From Roseinatronobacter monicus (GTDB taxonomy: Bacteria; Pseudomonadota; Alphaproteobacteria; Rhodobacterales; Rhodobacteraceae): a DNA stretch of 64,000 nucleotides. The position numbers and the translations under genes are program-made. The stretch covers positions 119,592 to 183,591 of the forward strand of contig NZ_VFPT01000006.1 in assembly GCF_006716865.1 (NCBI RefSeq). The letters are read 5' to 3'. The notes under the pieces were generated by a model, which saw only the letters and a list, made by a program, of their open reading frames with translations, did no database searches and was not told where the DNA came from. Shown here piece after piece: positions 52,954 through 61,905 of this stretch. Within the stretch, counting starts at the first letter, position 1, and every line of letters begins with the position of its first letter.

Positions 52954-55581
52954 TTGGCACAGTATCTGCACAATTCTGATCCAAATTCGCTTTCTCTACG
53001 CCTGACACCCCATGGACACCTTGTTGCGGACACGAGCGATGCTGGTCCGCTGGCCGAAGCGTTTGCTCAAGGGGGGGGCTATGGCCTCCTGCGTCTGGGG
53101 GCCGGGACAACCAAAGTCTTGTCACCTGACCTTGCGTGGTGGCGCAATTTCGCGCGCCGCGCCGTTTCGGCCTTGTGCCATCAGGCGAGCACGAATGTTT
53201 CTCCACCAGAAGCCGAGCTTGCGGCCATGGTGACGACAGTGCCGATGATGAAGGGGGCGGAATATGTGACTGCCGATGTGCTGTCTCGTCTTTGGCAGCA
53301 GATAGTGGCAGCCGTTGCGAAAGAAGCGGGGTCCGACTTGCCAGGTTTTTTGTCTGCCCTGAACCCAGCATGGAACACAATCGGGAGGGTGCATTTCAAC
53401 TTGGCAGAAAACCGCGGGGACCCCGACTTTCCCTTTGCGTTCATGGCCAGTTATACGACCGAACTCGCGGCTAGCGGTCAAGCGCGGCACGTGCCGCTAG
53501 GTCAGGCGCTACATGACTATGCCGACGATCATTCACGGCTCTTGAATTTGTTACTCCCTGTCAGCCGTGCCAGCCAATCATGTGCATGGTTGAAGGAAAT
53601 GGTGGAGGATGGGGGAATATACCATCCCTTGAGGTGGACACCCGCCAATGCTGCGCGCTTACTGGATAGTGCGCCTGATCTTGGTGCTGCCGGAATTGTT
53701 TTGCGCATGCCCGCAGGTTGGACCGCCGCACGCCCACCACGGCCTAAGGTCACGGCCTCTATCGGTAGTGGAACGCCTTCTTCTGTTGGGCTCGATGGGC
53801 TGCTGGACTTCCGTATGGAGGTTACGCTGAACGGTGAGGCTCTATCGGATGAAGAGATGAATGCGCTGCTGTCTAGTGCTGACTCACTGGTAATGCTGCG
53901 GGGGCAATGGGTCGAGATTGATCGCGACCGCATTGAGCGCGAAATGCAGCGCTTCAAAGCTGCCGAAGACCTGGCGGCAAGCGAAGGTTTGTCGTTTCTG
54001 GAAGCGATGCGCCTGATGTCTGGGGCCGCCATTGCAGGAGATGATGTTGACGAAGCTACACGCCAATGGTCCCAGATCACTGCGGGCCCATGGTTAGCCG
54101 AGACATTAAGGAATTTGCGCGCTCCTTCTGGTGAAGGATATCCCGGCGTGAAACTGAAGGCGCGCCTACGCCCCTATCAAAAAGCCGGTGTCCACTGGCT
54201 GCACATGCTGACAGGGTTGGGCCTGGGAGCTTGCCTGGCCGATGACATGGGCCTTGGCAAAACCATACAGGTGCTGGCGCTGCTCGTGGCACACCAGGGC
54301 AAGGGCCCTTGTCTGCTGGTGGCCCCGGCATCACTGCTGGCGAACTGGGCGGCGGAAATCGATCGTTTTGCCCCGGATCTACGCGCCCAGATCGTTCATC
54401 CCTCGTCGATGTCAAAGGATCAAATGACGACCCTTTCTGACTTCAGTGAGATTGACTTGGTGATCACGTCCTACGGCACATTGCTACGTCAACCGGCGTT
54501 GACGGCAACAGACTGGAAGTTTCTGGTTCTTGATGAGGCGCAAGCAATCAAGAATCCCAAAGCCAAACAAACCAAAGCCGCTAAATCTATCAAGGCCAAA
54601 TCCCGCATTGCTCTCACAGGTACGCCGGTTGAAAACCATTTGGGGGATTTGTGGTCGATCTTCGATGTGATCAATCCTGGTTTGCTAGGAAGTGACAAGC
54701 AGTTTTCCCGCTACGTCAAAACCCTTGCAGCGCGTGAGCACAATGCCTTTGGACCGTTGCGGGAATTGGTGCAACCCTACATCCTGCGCCGAATGAAGAC
54801 TGACCCATCGGTGATTTCTGATCTGCCCGACAAGACCGAAGTCAAGGCCCATTGCATGCTCAGCCGCAAGCAGGCGGCTCTCTATGCCCAGACGGTAGAG
54901 CAGTTGGCCGAGGCGCTAAGTACCGCGTCGGGGATTGAAAGAAAAGGGTTGGTTCTGGCCACCATCATGCGGCTTAAACAGATCTGCAATCACCCCTCGC
55001 AATGGTTGAATGACGGGGGGTGGAGCGAGGCTGATAGCGGCAAGTGGTTGCGTCTGCGCGAAATTGCCGAGGTTGTCGCTGCTCGGCAAGACAAGATGCT
55101 TGTGTTCACTCAATTTCGTGAAGTAACCGCCCCGCTTCACGACTACCTCACCGAGATATTCGGGCGACCTGGCTTGGTGCTCCATGGGAACACACCAGTC
55201 AAAGCGCGAAAGTCACTGGTCAAGGCTTTCCAAGAGGACGAAAATGTACCGTTTTTCATACTGTCTTTGAAGGCGGGTGGGTCTGGTCTAACCCTGACAG
55301 CAGCTTCGCATGTGGTGCATTTTGATCGTTGGTGGAATCCGGCGGTAGAAAATCAGGCCACAGACCGCGCTTTCCGCATCGGACAGAAGCGCAATGTATT
55401 GGTTCATAAGTTTGTCTGCGCCGGAACCGTCGAGGAAAAAATTGATGCTATGATCGAGTCAAAGAAATCCTTGTCAGAGGAAGTGCTGGGGGGATCAGCC
55501 GAAATGAACTTGACCGAAATGACCGATGACGCTTTGCTGCGCCTCGTCGCCCTTGATCTTGCATCGGTCTCAAAGGAGTAA
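52954..55581 (+). CDS. SNF2-family DNA translocase/helicase
   Basis: 875 aa, TTG start with AAAAGGT upstream. The N-terminal ~400 residues are the bacterial SNF2-associated region. The motor follows: motif I CLADDMGLGKTIQ, motif II LVLDEAQAIKNP, motif III ALTGTPVEN, motif V SLKAGGSGLTLT, motif VI DRAFRIGQKRNV. Bacterial SNF2 proteins move along duplex DNA and recur in defence and repair loci. The SWIM protein gene follows after 5 bases, so the two likely work together. Confidence 0.92.
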   Translation: MAQYLHNSDPNSLSLRLTPHGHLVADTSDAGPLAEAFAQGGGYGLLRLGAGTTKVLSPDLAWWRNFARRAVSALCHQASTNVSPPEAELAAMVTTVPMMKGAEYVTADVLSRLWQQIVAAVAKEAGSDLPGFLSALNPAWNTIGRVHFNLAENRGDPDFPFAFMASYTTELAASGQARHVPLGQALHDYADDHSRLLNLLLPVSRASQSCAWLKEMVEDGGIYHPLRWTPANAARLLDSAPDLGAAGIVLRMPAGWTAARPPRPKVTASIGSGTPSSVGLDGLLDFRMEVTLNGEALSDEEMNALLSSADSLVMLRGQWVEIDRDRIEREMQRFKAAEDLAASEGLSFLEAMRLMSGAAIAGDDVDEATRQWSQITAGPWLAETLRNLRAPSGEGYPGVKLKARLRPYQKAGVHWLHMLTGLGLGACLADDMGLGKTIQVLALLVAHQGKGPCLLVAPASLLANWAAEIDRFAPDLRAQIVHPSSMSKDQMTTLSDFSEIDLVITSYGTLLRQPALTATDWKFLVLDEAQAIKNPKAKQTKAAKSIKAKSRIALTGTPVENHLGDLWSIFDVINPGLLGSDKQFSRYVKTLAAREHNAFGPLRELVQPYILRRMKTDPSVISDLPDKTEVKAHCMLSRKQAALYAQTVEQLAEALSTASGIERKGLVLATIMRLKQICNHPSQWLNDGGWSEADSGKWLRLREIAEVVAARQDKMLVFTQFREVTAPLHDYLTEIFGRPGLVLHGNTPVKARKSLVKAFQEDENVPFFILSLKAGGSGLTLTAASHVVHFDRWWNPAVENQATDRAFRIGQKRNVLVHKFVCAGTVEEKIDAMIESKKSLSEEVLGGSAEMNLTEMTDDALLRLVALDLASVSKE

Positions 55582-55586
55582 GTTCC

Positions 55587-56375
55587 ATGTCGCAGTGGGG
55601 TCGATATGTGCCAGTGGCTGAACGCAGAAGAAAAGCTGAACGGGCAATGGCCAAACTGCGCAAGGCGGGGCACCCTGTTTCACCTGTTGCTATCTCTGGT
55701 CGTACGATCGCAACCACAGCCTGGGGCAAGGCATGGTGCAGCACCATGGAGAGTTTTGGCGATTATAACAGCCGCCTTCCACGCGGTCGTACCTATGTGC
55801 GTAACGGCTCGGTCGTCGACCTACAGATCACCTCTGGACAAGTAACCGCGAACGTGGCTGGTTCCTCGCTTTATACAGTTAAAATAACAATTGAGCCGCT
55901 GCCAAAAGACAATTGGAAAGCTCTGCGCGACGACTGCGCCAATGGCATCGACTCTTTGGTCGATCTGCTGCAAGGCAAATTGTCAAAACCAGTTATGGAG
56001 CGATTATGTCAGCCAGGTACGGGGCTGTTTCCCAAGCCTTCAGAGATCAAGCTTTCCTGTACCTGTCCTGATTGGGCGTCCATGTGCAAACATGTTGCTG
56101 CGACTATCTACGGCATTGGTGCGCGTCTTGATCAACAACCCGAACTTCTCTTTGTTCTACGCGGGGTCAACCATCAGGATTTAATCGCTAATATCGACCT
56201 TAAAACGCCGCTTGCGAAACCTTCTCCGTCACCAGATAATATTCTGAAGACTGATGATATGGCCGCCTTGTTTGGCCTGGATATGGAAGAGGCGGCACCC
56301 GTAAAGGAGCCGATTCCGAAAATCGCCCCGGCCGTAAAGAAAAAACCACGCGCAAAGAAGCCCAGATCTAATTGA
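55587..56375 (+). CDS. SWIM zinc-finger protein, partner of the SNF2 protein
   Basis: 262 aa with the SWIM motif CTCPDWASMCKHVAA (CxCx7-8CxH) at about 157-171, preceded by a region starting SQWGRYVPVAERRRKAERAM that is typical of bacterial SWIM proteins encoded next to SNF2 helicases. The C terminus is basic and Lys-rich. SWIM domains bind DNA or protein. Translationally close to the SNF2 gene. Confidence 0.88.
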   Translation: MSQWGRYVPVAERRRKAERAMAKLRKAGHPVSPVAISGRTIATTAWGKAWCSTMESFGDYNSRLPRGRTYVRNGSVVDLQITSGQVTANVAGSSLYTVKITIEPLPKDNWKALRDDCANGIDSLVDLLQGKLSKPVMERLCQPGTGLFPKPSEIKLSCTCPDWASMCKHVAATIYGIGARLDQQPELLFVLRGVNHQDLIANIDLKTPLAKPSPSPDNILKTDDMAALFGLDMEEAAPVKEPIPKIAPAVKKKPRAKKPRSN

Positions 56376-56677
56376 ACGGCTCGACAGGTCTCTTTTGGCC
56401 GACCGTACGCGGAAGATCATCCAGGCTCACGCCGAGCGCATCGGACAGCGCGCGCAGGGTCGTGATAGAGCCCTGCTTTCTACCGGTCTCAATTTCGGCA
56501 ATTGTCACACGGTTCACGCCCGCCTTTTCGGCGAGGGCGTCTTTCTGTCAGGCCGCGCAGGTTGCGGTAGACGCGCAAGGCGATTTCGCCGTTAAGCAGT
56601 CGGTTCGCGCAATCCGCTGGGATCAGTTCATCCTCACCGGCCGAAAGCGTGACCTTGGTGCGGTCATAAAGGTCCAA
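56368..56677 (-). pseudogene. XRE-type HTH regulator/antitoxin with a 2-bp frameshift
   Basis: The first frame gives a short N-terminal part ending LNGEIALRVYRNLRGLT. The matching HTH continues in another frame as KDALAEKAGVNRVTIAEIETG...LSDALGVSLDDLPRTVG, ending at 56368. Loss of two bases in an ACACAG-like stretch (now CTGACAGAAAG) explains the break. The full protein would have about 102 residues. No toxin gene is adjacent. Its 3' end overlaps the convergent SWIM gene. Confidence 0.7.
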
Positions 56678-56733
56678 TATGATGGTTAAGGGTACAGTGA
56701 CACGAGATGTTTTGCCTGGAAAAACCCTGGCGG

Positions 56734-57369
56734 TTATTCTGACAGCGCAGCGTCATCCCCCTGATCTAATGGATCCAAAGGTGCTTGTGCCAGACCAGCA
56801 TCCTGTAATTGCTCCGGGTCCGGCAGATCGGCGAGCGAGGTCAGATCAAACGCGGCCAGAAACGCGTCTGTGGTCACGAATGTATAGGGCGCCCCGCGGC
56901 GGGGTTCGCGAGGTCCCGGCGCGATCAGGTCACGCTCGGACAGCCGCCCGATCAGATCGCGGCTGATGTCCTTGCCAAAGATATCTTTCAGCCCGTCGCG
57001 GCTGATGGGCTGGTGATAGGCGATTGCGGCCAGAACAGCCACATCATGGTCGCTTAGATTCAAGGCCTGCTCTGTAGCATCAGCTGCCGCGCGGATGGCG
57101 GGGCCATAAGCCGCGCGCGTGCGCAAAAGCCACCCGTTGCCACATTTGGCAATTTCATAGGGGCGGGTTTCCACGTCAGCCCTCAAATCCTCGATCAGCA
57201 GATCGACTGAGGCTCCCTGCCCCACCACGCGGGCCAGATCTTCGCGCGCGACCGGCGCAGCGCTTGCAAAGAGCACCGCCTCGATGCGCTTCATCCATTC
57301 CCGCCAGCGCAGCTCTGGCGGCAGATCGGACAAGTCGCGGTCAAAATCGGGCGCGCGCTTTTTTGCCAT
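56734..57369 (-). CDS. scpB: ScpB-family protein (SMC-associated)
   Basis: 211 aa with the ScpB two-winged-helix pattern: WMKRIEAVLFASAAPVAREDLARVVG, LNLSDHDVAVLAAIAYHQPISRDGLKDIFG and LIGRLSERDLIAPGPREPRRGAPYTFVTTDAFL. Chromosomal ScpB bridges ScpA and SMC. No scpA or smc is nearby. It follows the DUF1403 gene by 1 base, and the two sit opposite a tyrosine recombinase, an arrangement I recall from alphaproteobacterial plasmids. Confidence 0.88.
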   Translation of the reverse strand: MAKKRAPDFDRDLSDLPPELRWREWMKRIEAVLFASAAPVAREDLARVVGQGASVDLLIEDLRADVETRPYEIAKCGNGWLLRTRAAYGPAIRAAADATEQALNLSDHDVAVLAAIAYHQPISRDGLKDIFGKDISRDLIGRLSERDLIAPGPREPRRGAPYTFVTTDAFLAAFDLTSLADLPDPEQLQDAGLAQAPLDPLDQGDDAALSE

Positions 57370-57370
57370 G

Positions 57371-58255
57371 TCACAACCCGTAGAGCCGGAATGCGTCCCG
57401 CCCGGTCAATTCGCGCAGAGCGCCCAAATCCACCAGCCGGTCGCAAAACCGCCGTGCCGCACGATCCGACATCAGCACGGTCAGCGCCGACGGGGCGATG
57501 GCATCGCGGCTCAAGACCATATCAACCCCCCTGTCCGCCTGTTTGCTCCGCAGCTTGGGGGCCACCGCATGCAACTGCGCGGCGCGGCGCGTCAGATCGG
57601 TGGCGAGAGACAGCGCATCACCGGTCGCGCGCAGCAAAGCTTTGTAACAGGCCAGACGCAGGTCATCCCCGCGCAATGTCAGATCGCGGCGTGGCAGATG
57701 CGCCCCCAAGAGCGCGATCAGATGCGTCCAGCCCAGGGCGCGCGCCAGTGCGGCATCGGCCAAAATCAACGCGGGCACATGATCGCGCGGGGCATCGGTC
57801 AAAACCGCCTCGATTATATGGGCCGCCTGCGCCACCGGATCGCCGGCCGCAGCCTTGCGCCAAAGCGCGAGCTGCGGTGCGCCCAAACCTGGAAAGACGC
57901 GCTGCAAACTGGCCTCGGACACAGGGCGCGCGCTCGCGCGGTGCCAGGCCAGTGCAATGTCGCCTGCAGGCCCGGGCTGTTCCCCGGGCCGCAACAGGCA
58001 CAGGATATCGCGCAGCGCCGCTTCGCGTTCAGGGCGGCCAGAGAGCGATACTGTATGCGCTGCAGCCGTCAGCGAGAGCCGCGCCCGCCACGCGGACTGT
58101 GGCAGGGACGGGTTAGACCTTGCGACATCCAGCAAAGCCAGCGCCGCGCCTGCGTAAAGCCCCGCGCTTTCAGGGGCGTCACTCGGGGCGCGCGCCAGCC
58201 AGTCCGGCAGGCGGCGGGGCCAGAGGTCGGGGTCGGATTGCAAGGCGCGTGTCAT
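57371..58255 (-). CDS. DUF1403 family protein
   Basis: 294 aa, Ala/Arg/Leu-rich and helical, matching the DUF1403 family (ESAGLYAGAALALLDVARSNP, WRARLSLTAAAHTVSLSGRPEREAALRDIL, RAAQLHAVAPKLRSKQADRGVDMVL). Function unknown. The family occurs mainly on alphaproteobacterial plasmids and is paired with ScpB, which suggests a role in plasmid maintenance or site-specific recombination. Confidence 0.85.
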   Translation of the reverse strand: MTRALQSDPDLWPRRLPDWLARAPSDAPESAGLYAGAALALLDVARSNPSLPQSAWRARLSLTAAAHTVSLSGRPEREAALRDILCLLRPGEQPGPAGDIALAWHRASARPVSEASLQRVFPGLGAPQLALWRKAAAGDPVAQAAHIIEAVLTDAPRDHVPALILADAALARALGWTHLIALLGAHLPRRDLTLRGDDLRLACYKALLRATGDALSLATDLTRRAAQLHAVAPKLRSKQADRGVDMVLSRDAIAPSALTVLMSDRAARRFCDRLVDLGALRELTGRDAFRLYGL

Positions 58256-58717
58256 GATTTAGGATAGCACCTCGCGGCGGATAATGCCAGATCAAAGCGC
58301 GATAAGCGCCGGAGCTTGCAATGCTCAGCTACGTCCAGTAAGATTGCATTATCGGACGTAATGGGGCATGCTGCAGGCCAGTCTCATTGTGACTTCAGTT
58401 CCATGGGTGGATTCGGTCGAAATCGCCTCTCTCGTCGAGGAAATTTCCATTTAATCGGTGGACCGGGCTCTTGCTCAATCTCTGGACTCAGGATGAAGAA
58501 AACAAAATGGGCACCAAAAGCAACAAGTTCTGCATGCAGGAGAACGATCAGATCAAACAGCCACCCAAGCCTACTCAACCGATGCCCCCATCAGATTCCG
58601 ATCATGAAGCTATAATCCAGGAATGAAACAAAAGCATGAATGCCATGATATCATCATATTAAAGTCCACTAATGGAACAAAAACGACACTCAAAATTACC
58701 GGTTTTTCGGGGAAAGT
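58256..58717. promoter_or_regulatory. Divergent intergenic region between DUF1403 and integrase
   Basis: No credible gene. It must contain both promoters. The palindrome ATGATATCAT near 58642 and AT-rich sequence at 58620-58690 could be regulatory or a recombination site for the adjacent enzyme. Nothing stronger can be said. Confidence 0.4.
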
Positions 58718-59827
58718 ATGTCGGAAGAACACGAGAAATCGATCTCAGCGTCCATGGACACGGTTGAAAGTACTCAGGTCGACGAGAGCGCGCAAGAAAA
58801 AAGTGATGGCATTGCCCTGCCCGCGCATGTTGCGGGCTCTGGCGTGCTCGATCGCCTTGTGGAGACCGCGCGGGACTATGCAAGCGCTGCGGCGTCCGAC
58901 AATACACGATCCGCCTATGCCAAGGACTGGGCGCATTTTGCGCGCTGGTGCCGGATGCGCGGGGCGGACCCCCTGCCCCCGTCGCCGGAACTTGTGGGCC
59001 TTTATATCGCTGATCTGGCCGCACCACAGGGCCACGGTCCAACCAAGCCCCCTGCCCTATCGGTTGCCTCCATCGAGCGCCGCTTGTCTGGCTTGGGTTG
59101 GGGCTATGCGCAGCGCGGGCTGCAGCTTGATCGCAAGGATCGCCATATCGCCACTGTGCTGGCCGGTATTCGGCGCAGACATGCCAGGCCGCCAGTGCAG
59201 AAGGAGGCTATTCTTGCCGACGACATTCGCGCCATGGTCGCCACCCTGCCCCATGATCTGCGCGGCTTGCGCGACCGCGCCATTTTGCTGATCGGGTTTA
59301 CCGGCGGGTTGCGGCGATCAGAGATCGTCAGCCTGGACCGGCACAAGGATGACACGATGGACAGCGGCGGCTGGATCGACATCCTCGACGGCGGCGCACT
59401 GATCACCTTGCGCGGTAAGACCGGCTGGCGCGAGGTCGAGATCGGGCGCGGCAGCAGCGACCAGACCTGCCCTGTGCATGCGCTCGAGCAATGGCTGCAT
59501 TATGGGCGGATCAGTTTTGGGCCTATATTCACCGGCGTCACCCGCGATGGCAAACGCGCGCGCGAGACTCGTCTGAATGACAAGCATATCGCGCGGCTGA
59601 TCAAGGCCTGCGTGCTGGATGCAGGTCTGCGCCCCGATCTGCCCGATGCGGAGCGCGTGAAGCTCTATTCCGGCCATTCTTTGCGCGCGGGTCTGGCCAG
59701 CAGTGCCGAGGTGGATGAACGATATGTCCAGAAGCAGCTCGGCCATGCCAGCGCCGAGATGACCCGCAGATACCAGCGGCGGCGTGACAGGTTCCGCGTC
59801 AATCTCACCAAGGCGGCGGGGCTGTGA
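58718..59827 (+). CDS. Tyrosine recombinase (phage-integrase family)
   Basis: 369 aa. The N-terminal SAM-like DNA-binding domain (ASDNTRSAYAKDWAHFARWC) is followed by the catalytic domain with Arg199 (GGLRRSEI), His320 and Arg323 (GHSLRAG), His343 (QLGHASAEM) and the nucleophile Tyr352 (RRYQRR). All key residues are present. The divergent neighbours are DUF1403 and ScpB. Its likely role is plasmid dimer resolution or integration. Confidence 0.92.
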   Translation: MSEEHEKSISASMDTVESTQVDESAQEKSDGIALPAHVAGSGVLDRLVETARDYASAAASDNTRSAYAKDWAHFARWCRMRGADPLPPSPELVGLYIADLAAPQGHGPTKPPALSVASIERRLSGLGWGYAQRGLQLDRKDRHIATVLAGIRRRHARPPVQKEAILADDIRAMVATLPHDLRGLRDRAILLIGFTGGLRRSEIVSLDRHKDDTMDSGGWIDILDGGALITLRGKTGWREVEIGRGSSDQTCPVHALEQWLHYGRISFGPIFTGVTRDGKRARETRLNDKHIARLIKACVLDAGLRPDLPDAERVKLYSGHSLRAGLASSAEVDERYVQKQLGHASAEMTRRYQRRRDRFRVNLTKAAGL

Positions 59828-59896
59828 GGCAGATCAGCGCCTTGCGTGAAATCCGGAAAATCCGTACTATCCGCATACGATCAATAGGAGCACCCA

Positions 59897-60166
59897 ATGA
59901 AAACCATGTCAGCAACAGCCGCCAGCAAAGAATTTGGTCGGTTCATTGACGCGGCGCAACGCGAGCCGATCTTGCTCACGAAGAAGGCTCGTCCGGTCGC
60001 CGTAACGGTGTCGGTCGCCGACTGGGAAGAGCTTGTGGCCTTGCGGATCGAGCGCGGGGTAGCCGATGGACTAGCCGATATTGACGCAGGGCGCGTGTCT
60101 GAGCTCACCGAAACATCGATAGAAGAACGTCTTGCACGTTTCCGGGCGCGTAACGCCGAAGCATGA
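59897..60166 (+). CDS. Phd/YefM-type antitoxin
   Basis: 89 aa: MSATAASKEFGRFIDAAQRE, LLTKKARPVAVTVSVADWEEL is the Phd fold, and the C-terminal tail would wrap a RelE/ParE-type toxin. The toxin gene that overlaps its stop codon by ATGA is only a 23-codon stub. Confidence 0.88.
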   Translation: MKTMSATAASKEFGRFIDAAQREPILLTKKARPVAVTVSVADWEELVALRIERGVADGLADIDAGRVSELTETSIEERLARFRARNAEA

Positions 60167-60234
60167 GAGTCTTCTTTACGCAGAGCGCCGAGGAAGGCAT
60201 AGACACTCGTATTATGTTTATACAGCGCTGCTGA
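60163..60234 (+). pseudogene. Decayed RelE/ParE-type toxin stub
   Basis: It begins with ATG overlapping the antitoxin stop and reads MRVFFTQSAEEG before diverging and stopping after 23 codons. The start matches the first strand-helix of RelE/ParE toxins. The rest of the toxin is missing. Confidence 0.6.
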
Positions 60235-60279
60235 TAGCTACACGAGTGCCGTGAGGCATTGCAGAAATTTTTACCACAT

Positions 60280-60303
60280 GCTATATAACATACATTATAT
60301 AGC
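60280..60303. promoter_or_regulatory. Palindromic operator of the AbrB-Doc operon
   Basis: GCTATATAA-CATACA-TTATATAGC is a perfect 9-bp inverted repeat. It overlaps likely -10 sequence (TATAAC, TATATA) just upstream of the GGAGG ribosome site and the ATG at 60315. It fits an autoregulatory site for the AbrB-type antitoxin. Confidence 0.7.
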
Positions 60304-60314
60304 TGGAGGCCGTT

Positions 60315-60542
60315 ATGCAGACGCTTAAAGTCACCACCGTGGGAGCTTCGTCGGGAGTGATCCTGACCAAAGAGGTTATGGCGCATCTGAAGGTCAAGAA
60401 GGGTGACACACTCTATCTGACCGAGTCCGCTGACGGCGGTTATCGCTTGACCCCCTACAACCCCGAATTTGCGCGGCAGATGTCGATTGCTGAAGAGATC
60501 ATGCATGACGATCGTGAAGTTCTGCGCGCGCTGGCAAAGTGA
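60315..60542 (+). CDS. AbrB/MazE-type antitoxin
   Basis: 75 aa with the swapped-hairpin pattern LKVTTVGASSGVILTKEVMAHLKVKKGDTLYL and a C-terminal tail (EEIMHDDREVLRALAK) that would bind the toxin. GGAGG precedes the ATG. It overlaps doc by GTGA. Confidence 0.9.
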   Translation: MQTLKVTTVGASSGVILTKEVMAHLKVKKGDTLYLTESADGGYRLTPYNPEFARQMSIAEEIMHDDREVLRALAK

Positions 60543-60955
60543 GCGATCCCACCACTCCAACGCCACGTAAAAACTGGTGCTGGGTTGACCCGGCGGTGAT
60601 CAACGCTGTCCACGACCGGCAACTGGCCGAACATGGTGGCTCCGAGGGTGTCCGTGATGCTGGTGGCATCGACAGTGCGCTCGCCCGACCGGTCAACCTC
60701 GCGTATTATGGCACGCCTGATGCGGCTGATCTGGCCGCTGCCTATGCTTATGGCCTTGCGAAGAATCACGGCTTTGTCGACGGCAACAAGCGCACTGCAT
60801 GGATCGCGGCACGCTTGTTTCTGGCCAATAATGGCTACCGCATTAGCTTCGATCCTTTCGATGCAATCCGAGCCATGGAAGGCGTTGCTGGTGGCATCGT
60901 AAAAGAGTCCGAACTTGGGAGTTGGTTTCGTGAACGCCTGTTTGATCCGGATTAA
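60539..60955 (+). CDS. doc: Doc-type Fic-domain toxin
   Basis: 138 aa, GTG start. The Doc signature HGFVDGNKRTA is present, with GGIDSALARPVNLAYYG before it. Doc phosphorylates EF-Tu and stops translation; the antitoxin blocks it. Together with the upstream AbrB antitoxin it stabilises the plasmid by post-segregational killing. Confidence 0.92.
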   Translation: MSDPTTPTPRKNWCWVDPAVINAVHDRQLAEHGGSEGVRDAGGIDSALARPVNLAYYGTPDAADLAAAYAYGLAKNHGFVDGNKRTAWIAARLFLANNGYRISFDPFDAIRAMEGVAGGIVKESELGSWFRERLFDPD

Positions 60956-60974
60956 GGCCACAAGCGGGGCGTAA

Positions 60975-60993
60975 ACGGTCGTTTAATGACCGT
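60975..60993. promoter_or_regulatory. Short inverted repeat upstream of the resolvase
   Basis: ACGGTC-GTTTAAT-GACCGT lies 28 bases before the serine recombinase start. Such repeats are common as res subsites or operators, but the complete site is not defined. Confidence 0.35.
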
Positions 60994-61020
60994 ATCCGTA
61001 ACTGCAAATAGCAAGATTTG

Positions 61021-61905
61021 ATGCCGTTGATAGGCTATGCGCGTGTATCTACTGAGGATCAGACCCCCCTGCCCCAGTCGCAGGCTCTGAAATCAGCGGG
61101 CTGTGTCGAAATCCATGAAGAACAGGCTTCTGGCGGTGATCGTGCGCGGCCGGTGCTGGCGCGGGTGCTGGAGCGGATCGGCAAGGGCGACACGCTGGTG
61201 GTGGTACGCATCGACCGTCTTGCGCGGTCACTGTCGCATTTGCTGGAGGTGATCGAACGGCTGGAGGGTAAGGGCGCGTTCTTCCGGTCCATTCAGGACC
61301 CGATCGACACCGCATCGCCGCAGGGAAAGTTCACGCTTCAGGTGCTAGGCGCAGCGGCGGAATTTGAACGCGCGCTGATCCGGGAACGCACCAAGGCCGG
61401 CCTCGCCAGCGCGCGAACAAAGGGGCGGGTCGGCGGAAACCCTGGCCTGCGCGCGCGGGATCCGGCAGCGCTGCGCAAGGTGCGACTTGCGCGACAGGAC
61501 GGATATATGGAGCGCCTGAATGAAACCGCGCAGGACTGGGTGCCGCATGTGCGCCGCTTGCGCCCCGATCTGGCTTGGGAAGACGTGGTGCGCATCGTCA
61601 ACGGCCCCCTGCCCCGCGAGCGTCAATGGACGCAAAGCCGACTGCTGCGCGCTGTGAACGCCTATGTCCGCGATGGGTTCCTCCCCGCGACCGTGCTTGA
61701 TCGCTCGGGCCCACGAGCGCGAGATGACCGCCTGCCTGCCATCGTGGCGGGCATCAAGGGCGCGGATCCCGACATTACGCTTCAGGCCATCTGCGCCCGC
61801 TTGGAGAACATGCGTGAGCGCACCCCCCGTGGGAGGGCAAGCTGGCAGCCGTCATCAGTGAAGATGCTGCTGGAGCGGGCCGAGAGGCTGGGATTGCTCG
61901 ACTGA
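61021..61905 (+). CDS. Serine recombinase (resolvase/invertase family) with long C-terminal extension
   Basis: 294 aa from ATG 61021. The catalytic Ser10 lies in GYARVSTEDQ and the conserved VVVRIDRLARSLSHLLEVI and GAAAEFERALIRERTKAGL follow. After the usual ~185-residue resolvase there is a ~110-residue extension with a second helical DNA-binding-like region (WTQSRLLRAVNAYVRDGFLP). It probably resolves plasmid multimers or belongs to a lost transposon. Confidence 0.88.
   Translation: MPLIGYARVSTEDQTPLPQSQALKSAGCVEIHEEQASGGDRARPVLARVLERIGKGDTLVVVRIDRLARSLSHLLEVIERLEGKGAFFRSIQDPIDTASPQGKFTLQVLGAAAEFERALIRERTKAGLASARTKGRVGGNPGLRARDPAALRKVRLARQDGYMERLNETAQDWVPHVRRLRPDLAWEDVVRIVNGPLPRERQWTQSRLLRAVNAYVRDGFLPATVLDRSGPRARDDRLPAIVAGIKGADPDITLQAICARLENMRERTPRGRASWQPSSVKMLLERAERLGLLD

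Noticed and set aside
57284..58267. 327-aa plus-strand frame opposite DUF1403
   Set aside because: Gln/Arg/Ala-rich shadow of the real minus-strand gene.
58384..58578. 64-aa minus-strand frame in the DUF1403-integrase gap
   Set aside because: No recognisable feature and no ribosome site.
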